Part shown: one piece after another, positions 60,417 to 64,000 of the stretch
Position numbering within the stretch: the first letter of the stretch is position 1
How the letters are laid out: each line of letters begins with the position of its first letter
Origin: Pseudomonadota bacterium
GTDB taxonomy: Bacteria > Desulfobacterota > Desulfovibrionia > Desulfovibrionales > Desulfovibrionaceae
Assembly: GCA_023433925.1 (NCBI GenBank)
Contig: JAEYTO010000110.1
Location: 25,492-89,491, forward strand
Direction: 5' to 3'
Length of the DNA stretch: 64,000 bases
Translations under genes and position numbers: made by a program
Notes under the pieces: model-generated
Told to the model about the DNA's origin: nothing
The model's database searches: none
Seen by the model: only the letters and a program-made list of their open reading frames with translations

Positions 60417-60800
60417 CTACTTGACTTCGACTTCAGCGCCAGCCTCTTCGAGCTGCTTCTTGGCAGCCTGAGCGTCATCCTTGGACACGCCTTCCTTGAT
60501 GGCGGAGGGGGTGCCATCCACCTTGTCCTTGGCCTCCTTGAGACCCAGACCGGTAAGGGCGCGCACGACCTTGATGACCGCGATCTTGTTGCCGCCGGCA
60601 CCCTTGAGGATGACGTCGAACTCGGTCTTCTCCTCGGCGGCCTCGGCGGGCGCGGCGGCGGCGGGCATGGCGGCCATGGCCATGGGCGCGGCGGCGGACA
60701 CGCCGAACTTCTCCTCAAGCTCCTTGATGAACTGGGACAGCTCGAGGACGGTCATGCCGGCGATGAAATCGACTACTTGTTCTTTGGTGATATCAGCCAT
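60417..60800 (-). CDS. rplL: 50S ribosomal protein L7/L12
   Basis: A 127-residue stalk protein. An N-terminal dimerisation domain (KEQVVDFIAGMTVLELSQFI) and a long Ala-rich hinge (MAMAAMPAAAAPAEAAEE) lead to the C-terminal factor-binding domain (EFDVILKGAGGNKIAVIKVV through GLKEAKDKVDGTP). It recruits EF-Tu and EF-G and is present in several copies per ribosome. It is 34 bp downstream of rplJ. Confidence 0.99.
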   Translation of the reverse strand: MADITKEQVVDFIAGMTVLELSQFIKELEEKFGVSAAAPMAMAAMPAAAAPAEAAEEKTEFDVILKGAGGNKIAVIKVVRALTGLGLKEAKDKVDGTPSAIKEGVSKDDAQAAKKQLEEAGAEVEVK

Positions 60801-60834
60801 TTGGGAATCTCCTCTCGATTGTGAATGCGACTTG

Positions 60835-61359
60835 TTAGGCTGCCTCGGCCTTCTTGTCCTTGAGCGCGGTCAGGACATTGAGAAGGCCGCGGGGCACGTT
60901 GGCCAACAGCGAGACGAAGTTGGTGGGCACGGCGTTCATGGTGCCTAGCACCATGCCAAGCAGTTGCTGCTTGCCGGGCAGCCTGGCCAAGTCCTGGATC
61001 TGGGCATCGCTCAGATGCTTGCCTTCCAGGCTGGCGAAGCGCACGGAGAACTTCTTGTTGGTCTTGGCGTATTCCACCAGGGCCTTGGCCGCCGCCACGG
61101 GATCCTCATACCCGAAGGCGATGGCGTTGTTCTCCTTGAGCTTCTCGCCGAGCGGCTTGTGCACGCCGCCCGACATGGCAATGCGGGCCAGGGTGTTCTT
61201 GACGACCGCGTAGTCCACGCCAGCCTTGCGCAGCTGGACGCGGAGGTCGGTCATCTCCTCCACCTTGATGCCCTTGAAGTCCGTGACCACACAAATGCTC
61301 GCCCGGTCGGCTTTCGCCTTGATCTGGTCGATAATCTGCGCTTTTTCCGACCTGTTCAC
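60835..61359 (-). CDS. rplJ: 50S ribosomal protein L10
   Basis: A 174-residue protein starting at GTG 61359, with CCAGGAGAG upstream. It has the L10 landmarks FKGIKVEEMTDLRVQLRKAG, YAVVKNTLARIA and ARLPGKQQLLGMVLGTMNAV, and a C-terminal helix (GLLNVLTALKDKKAEAA) that binds L7/L12 dimers. L10 with L12 represses its own mRNA through the leader directly upstream. Confidence 0.99.
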   Translation of the reverse strand: MNRSEKAQIIDQIKAKADRASICVVTDFKGIKVEEMTDLRVQLRKAGVDYAVVKNTLARIAMSGGVHKPLGEKLKENNAIAFGYEDPVAAAKALVEYAKTNKKFSVRFASLEGKHLSDAQIQDLARLPGKQQLLGMVLGTMNAVPTNFVSLLANVPRGLLNVLTALKDKKAEAA

Positions 61360-61400
61360 GTTGCTCTCCTGGAGTAGGAGGTTAACCGGGCGGGAGAGGA

Positions 61401-61470
61401 GCCAATCCAGTCTACCGCGGGAAATTAAGGGCGTTGCCCGCCAGCGGTCTTTGACTCTCTTCCCAGTGGT
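61401..61470 (-). ncRNA. ribosomal protein L10 leader (autoregulatory mRNA structure)
   Basis: In the 166-bp space before rplJ, the minus strand reads CAAAGACCGCTGGCG, then AACGCCCTTAATTTCC, then CGCGGTAGACTGG. This CAAAGAC-GCGGG, TTAAT, CCGCGGTAGACT arrangement is that of the L10-leader kink-turn element bound by the L10-L12 complex. It would turn down rplJ and rplL translation. Boundaries are approximate. Confidence 0.7.
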
Positions 61471-61525
61471 GGTTGATATATGTCCAAACGGGTCGGCCCG
61501 AGGAAGGCCTCATCCGTCACTGCCT

Positions 61526-62236
61526 CTAGCCTTCGATGAACCTGCGCGCCTCGATGGCGTCGATCCTGTAGCCGGGGCCCATGGTCGTGCTCACGGCCAT
61601 GCCCTTGACGTATGTGCCCTTGGCCGTGGAAGGCTTCAGGCGCATGATCTGATCGGCGATCGCCTTGAGGTTCTCCATGATCTTGCCAGGGCCGAAGGAG
61701 ACCTTCCCCAGCGGCGCGTGGAGCACGCCGGCCTTGTCCACCTTGAACTCGACCTTGCCGGCCTTCTGCTCCTTGACGGCCTTGGCCAAGTCGAAGGTGA
61801 CCGTGCCGGTCTTGGCGTTGGGCATGAGGCCGCGGGGTCCGAGGACGCGACCGATCTTGCCCACCTGGGCCATCATGTCCGGGGTGGCGATGGCCTTGTC
61901 GAACTCAAGCCAGCCGCCCTGGATCTTCTCCACAAGGTCCTCGGCGCCGACGAAATCGGCTCCGGCGGCCTTGGCCTCTGCCTGCTTCTCACCCTGGCAG
62001 AACACGGCGATGCGCACGGTCTTGCCCAGGCCATTGGGCAGGGACACGGCGCCGCGCACCATCTGGTCCGAGTACTTGGGGTTGACGCCGAGATTGAAGA
62101 CGATATCCACGGTCTCGTCGAACTTGGCGTAGGCTCTTTCGACGGCGAGCTTCACGGCGTCCTCGACGCTGAAGCGCTGCTCGATGAGATCGAGGCCTTC
62201 CGTAGCCTTGCGGTATTTCTTTCCGTGCTTGGGCAT
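61526..62236 (-). CDS. rplA: 50S ribosomal protein L1
   Basis: A 236-residue protein with L1 motifs KYRKATEGLDLIEQRFSVED, KFDETVDIVFNLGVNPKYSD, KIGRVLGPRGLMPNAKTGTV and LKPSTAKGTYVKGMAVSTTM with GPGYRID. It forms the L1 stalk at the E site, and in many bacteria represses the rplK-rplA mRNA. It is 16 bp downstream of rplK. Confidence 0.99.
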   Translation of the reverse strand: MPKHGKKYRKATEGLDLIEQRFSVEDAVKLAVERAYAKFDETVDIVFNLGVNPKYSDQMVRGAVSLPNGLGKTVRIAVFCQGEKQAEAKAAGADFVGAEDLVEKIQGGWLEFDKAIATPDMMAQVGKIGRVLGPRGLMPNAKTGTVTFDLAKAVKEQKAGKVEFKVDKAGVLHAPLGKVSFGPGKIMENLKAIADQIMRLKPSTAKGTYVKGMAVSTTMGPGYRIDAIEARRFIEG

Positions 62237-62252
62237 TGCTTTAAAACCTCAC

Positions 62253-62675
62253 CTAGACCACGTCTATGCCCATGCTGCGGGCAGTACCCATGATGGAGCG
62301 GACGGCGGCGTCCAGGTCCTTGGCCGTCAGATCCGGCATCTTGAGCTTGGCGATCTCGCGAACCTGGTCCATGCTCACCTTGCCCACCTTGTTCCGGTTA
62401 GGCTCGCCCGAGCCCTTCTCAAGCTTGGCGGCCTTCATGACCAATACACTGGCCGGAGGCGTCTTGGTGATGAAGGAGAAGGACCGGTCGGCGTACACGG
62501 TGATGATGACCGGGATGATCATGCCCTTCTGGTCCTGCGTCTTGGCGTTGAACGCCTTGCAGAACTCCATGATGTTCACGCCGTGCTGGCCCAGCGCCGG
62601 ACCAACCGGCGGCGACGGGTTGGCCGCGCCGGCCGGAATCTGCAATTTGACCTTGCCAGTGATTTTCTTGGCCAT
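62253..62675 (-). CDS. rplK: 50S ribosomal protein L11
   Basis: A 140-residue protein with the L11 landmarks KLQIPAGAANPSPPVGPALG, GVNIMEFCKAFNAKTQDQKG and the C-terminal RNA-binding domain ending AAVRSIMGTARSMGIDVV. It binds the GTPase-associated centre of 23S rRNA. It is separated from nusG by 38 bp. Confidence 0.99.
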   Translation of the reverse strand: MAKKITGKVKLQIPAGAANPSPPVGPALGQHGVNIMEFCKAFNAKTQDQKGMIIPVIITVYADRSFSFITKTPPASVLVMKAAKLEKGSGEPNRNKVGKVSMDQVREIAKLKMPDLTAKDLDAAVRSIMGTARSMGIDVV

Positions 62676-62713
62676 TGTCTTTGAACCTCAACGCTTGCCG
62701 TTGCTTTAGGCCG

Positions 62714-63280
62714 TTAGCTCTTGCTCACCTGGACGAAATCGAGCTCCACGGGGGTTTGGCGCCCGAAGATGGACACCGAGACCTTGAGCTTGCCCTTGTC
62801 ATAGTTGACGTCTTCGACCACGCCGTTGAAGCCGCTGAAGGGGCCGTCCACGACCCTGACTTCGTCGCCGCGCTCGAAGTTGAACTTCGGCCGTGGCTTC
62901 TCCTGGCGCTGCTCCATCATCTTCAAAATCTTCTGGGCCTCGCTGTCGCGCATGGGCGTCGGCCTATTCTTGCCGCCCACGAAGCCCGTGACCCTGGGAA
63001 TGGTTTGCACAAGGTGCCAGGAGAAATCAGTCATGATCATGTTGACCATGACATAGCCGGGATAGAACTTGCGCGTGCTCGTGCGCTTCTCGCCCTTGAC
63101 CAGCTCGATGACCTTCTCCGTGGGCACCACCACTTCCTTGATGAGCCCTTGGTCCTGTCCCGTGCGCATCATCTCGCGGATGGTCTGCTCCACACGGTGC
63201 TCGAACCCAGAGTAGGTGTGCACGATAAACCAGCGTGACTTGGGATCGCTGACTTCGTTTTTGGGTTCGATATCGCTCAT
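62714..63280 (-). CDS. nusG: transcription antitermination/elongation factor NusG
   Basis: A 188-residue protein. An NGN domain covers about 14-125 (SRWFIVHTYSGFEHRVEQTI; FYPGYVMVNMIMTDFSWHLV) and a KOW domain about 135-188 (RGDEVRVVDGPFSGFNGVVE). It binds RNA polymerase and couples transcription to Rho and to ribosomes. The N-terminal extension MSDIEPKNEVSDPK is acidic. It lies 10 bp downstream of secE. Confidence 0.98.
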   Translation of the reverse strand: MSDIEPKNEVSDPKSRWFIVHTYSGFEHRVEQTIREMMRTGQDQGLIKEVVVPTEKVIELVKGEKRTSTRKFYPGYVMVNMIMTDFSWHLVQTIPRVTGFVGGKNRPTPMRDSEAQKILKMMEQRQEKPRPKFNFERGDEVRVVDGPFSGFNGVVEDVNYDKGKLKVSVSIFGRQTPVELDFVQVSKS

Positions 63281-63290
63281 GAAAACCGCC

Positions 63291-63578
63291 TTACGACAGG
63301 ACGACCTGAATCAGCTTGGAGAGCATGGTGTCGACAACGCCGAGAAAGACACCCATGACGACGACCACAATGAGCACGGCGATGGTGGTGGCCGTGACTT
63401 CCTTGCGCGTGGGCCAGACCACCTTCTTCAGCTCGCCCTTGGACTGCTCGAAGAACTCGCGCATCTCGCCAATGCGGGCCCCAACGGACTTGGAGTCCGC
63501 CTTGTCGGCGACCTGGGCCTTGCCGGACTGCGTGGCCTTCCTGGCCTCGTCCGTAGTCGTCTTGGTATTTTTCGCCAT
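63291..63578 (-). CDS. secE: preprotein translocase subunit SecE
   Basis: A 95-residue single-span form. A charged N-terminal region (about 1-35) is followed by the conserved amphipathic helix MREFFEQSKGELKKVVWPTR with KEV, and one transmembrane helix (TTIAVLIVVVVMGVFLGVVD). It clamps SecY in the translocon. It sits between tRNA-Trp and nusG. Confidence 0.96.
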   Translation of the reverse strand: MAKNTKTTTDEARKATQSGKAQVADKADSKSVGARIGEMREFFEQSKGELKKVVWPTRKEVTATTIAVLIVVVVMGVFLGVVDTMLSKLIQVVLS

Positions 63579-63594
63579 GGATCATCCCAAAATA

Positions 63595-63670
63595 TGGCAG
63601 GCCAGGAGGGATTCGAACCCCCAACCCCCGGATTTGGAGTCCGGTGCTCTACCGTTAGAGCTACTGGCCT
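63595..63670 (-). tRNA. tRNA-Trp (anticodon CCA)
   Basis: A 76-nt cloverleaf on the minus strand. The acceptor stem pairs AGGCCAG with CTGGCCT and is followed by an encoded GCCA end. The D arm is GCTCTAACGGTAGAGC, the anticodon arm CCGGACTCCAAATCCGG has CCA at its centre, and the T arm GGGGGTTCGAATCCCTC contains TTCGAAT. It lies between rpmG and secE, the usual position for tRNA-Trp in this operon. Confidence 0.96.
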
Positions 63671-63715
63671 GCACGGTTGCGCCCAGGGCAAAAGCTCCGG
63701 GCGAATCAACCAGAC

Positions 63716-63865
63716 TTACTTCACTTCCTTGTGCGCCGTGTGCTTACGGTCCCACGGGCAGTACTTCTTCAGCTCGATACGCTCGGAAGTGTTCTTCTTG
63801 TTCTTGGTCGTGGCATAGTTGCGGCGCTTGCATTCGGTGCACTGCAACTGGATGTTGACTCGCAT
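63716..63865 (-). CDS. rpmG: 50S ribosomal protein L33
   Basis: A 49-residue protein. It starts MRVNIQLQCTECKRRNYAT and continues KNKKNTSERIELKKYC then PWDRKHTAHKEVK. One zinc-ribbon CxxC (CTEC) is present and a second Cys (YCPWD) lies downstream, so the second CxxC of zinc-type L33 is incomplete. It lies 9 bp downstream of tuf. Confidence 0.97.
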   Translation of the reverse strand: MRVNIQLQCTECKRRNYATTKNKKNTSERIELKKYCPWDRKHTAHKEVK

Positions 63866-63874
63866 TGTCTCACC

Positions 63875-64000
<126 letters not shown>

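Overview
The window looks like chromosomal DNA from a GC-rich, Gram-negative, diderm bacterium, most likely a member of the Desulfovibrionales (Desulfobacterota). The basis is the gene complement: a PA2778/PA2779 pair, an AlaC-type aminotransferase, a TIGR04211-type SH3 protein, a gspE-to-gspD type II secretion operon, and the tuf-rpmG-tRNA(Trp)-secE-nusG-rplKAJL-rpoBC block. Protein resemblance supports the order-level placement; I cannot prove a genus. Dense coding, frequent 4-bp ATGA/GTGA overlaps and very long antisense open frames fit a high-GC genome.

Layout. 1-1 kb: C39-like peptidase (cut by the left edge) and its small membrane partner. 1.5-6.9 kb: alaC, hom, a 41-aa secreted-peptide candidate, an SH3 membrane protein, a DUF1232 protein and a DUF5996 protein. 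6.9-17.8 kb: a hopanoid island. hpnL-hpnN-hpnA run leftward; hpnM-shc-hpnG run rightward from a shared divergent promoter region; hpnH runs leftward and ispH rightward. 17.9-26.2 kb: a P2-type cation ATPase, a membrane diguanylate cyclase, a cyclophilin, an M32 carboxypeptidase, an AhpD-like protein and two exported proteins of unknown function. 26.5-37.2 kb: type II secretion operon gspEFGHIJKLM-gspD, with no recognisable gspC. 37.2-39.5 kb: recQ. 39.8-43.8 kb: the Mla retrograde phospholipid transport operon mlaE-F-D-C-A (leftward). It has no mlaB, and its ATPase carries a degenerate GGDEF domain. 44.2-46.6 kb: a FadL-type channel and a small beta-barrel protein. 46.7-51.1 kb: an RND efflux pump and adaptor. 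51.7-64 kb: rpoC, rpoB, ribosomal proteins, nusG, secE, tRNA-Trp, rpmG and the C-terminus of EF-Tu.

A common theme is construction and traffic of the outer envelope. IspH feeds isoprenoid precursors. Shc, HpnH, HpnG and HpnA make and modify hopanoids, and HpnN/HpnM/HpnL probably move them. Mla keeps the outer membrane asymmetric, the T2SS, FadL, beta-barrel and RND systems cross it, and two GGDEF-family domains are present (one active-looking, one dead).

The main unexplained structures are two families of dispersed intergenic elements. One is 126-127 bp, has three copies, short terminal inverted repeats and a 10-bp hairpin at one end, and supplies the stop codon of the upstream gene in two copies. 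The other is about 178 bp, has two copies in opposite orientation with nested hairpins, and one copy is bracketed by a 14-bp near-perfect direct repeat.
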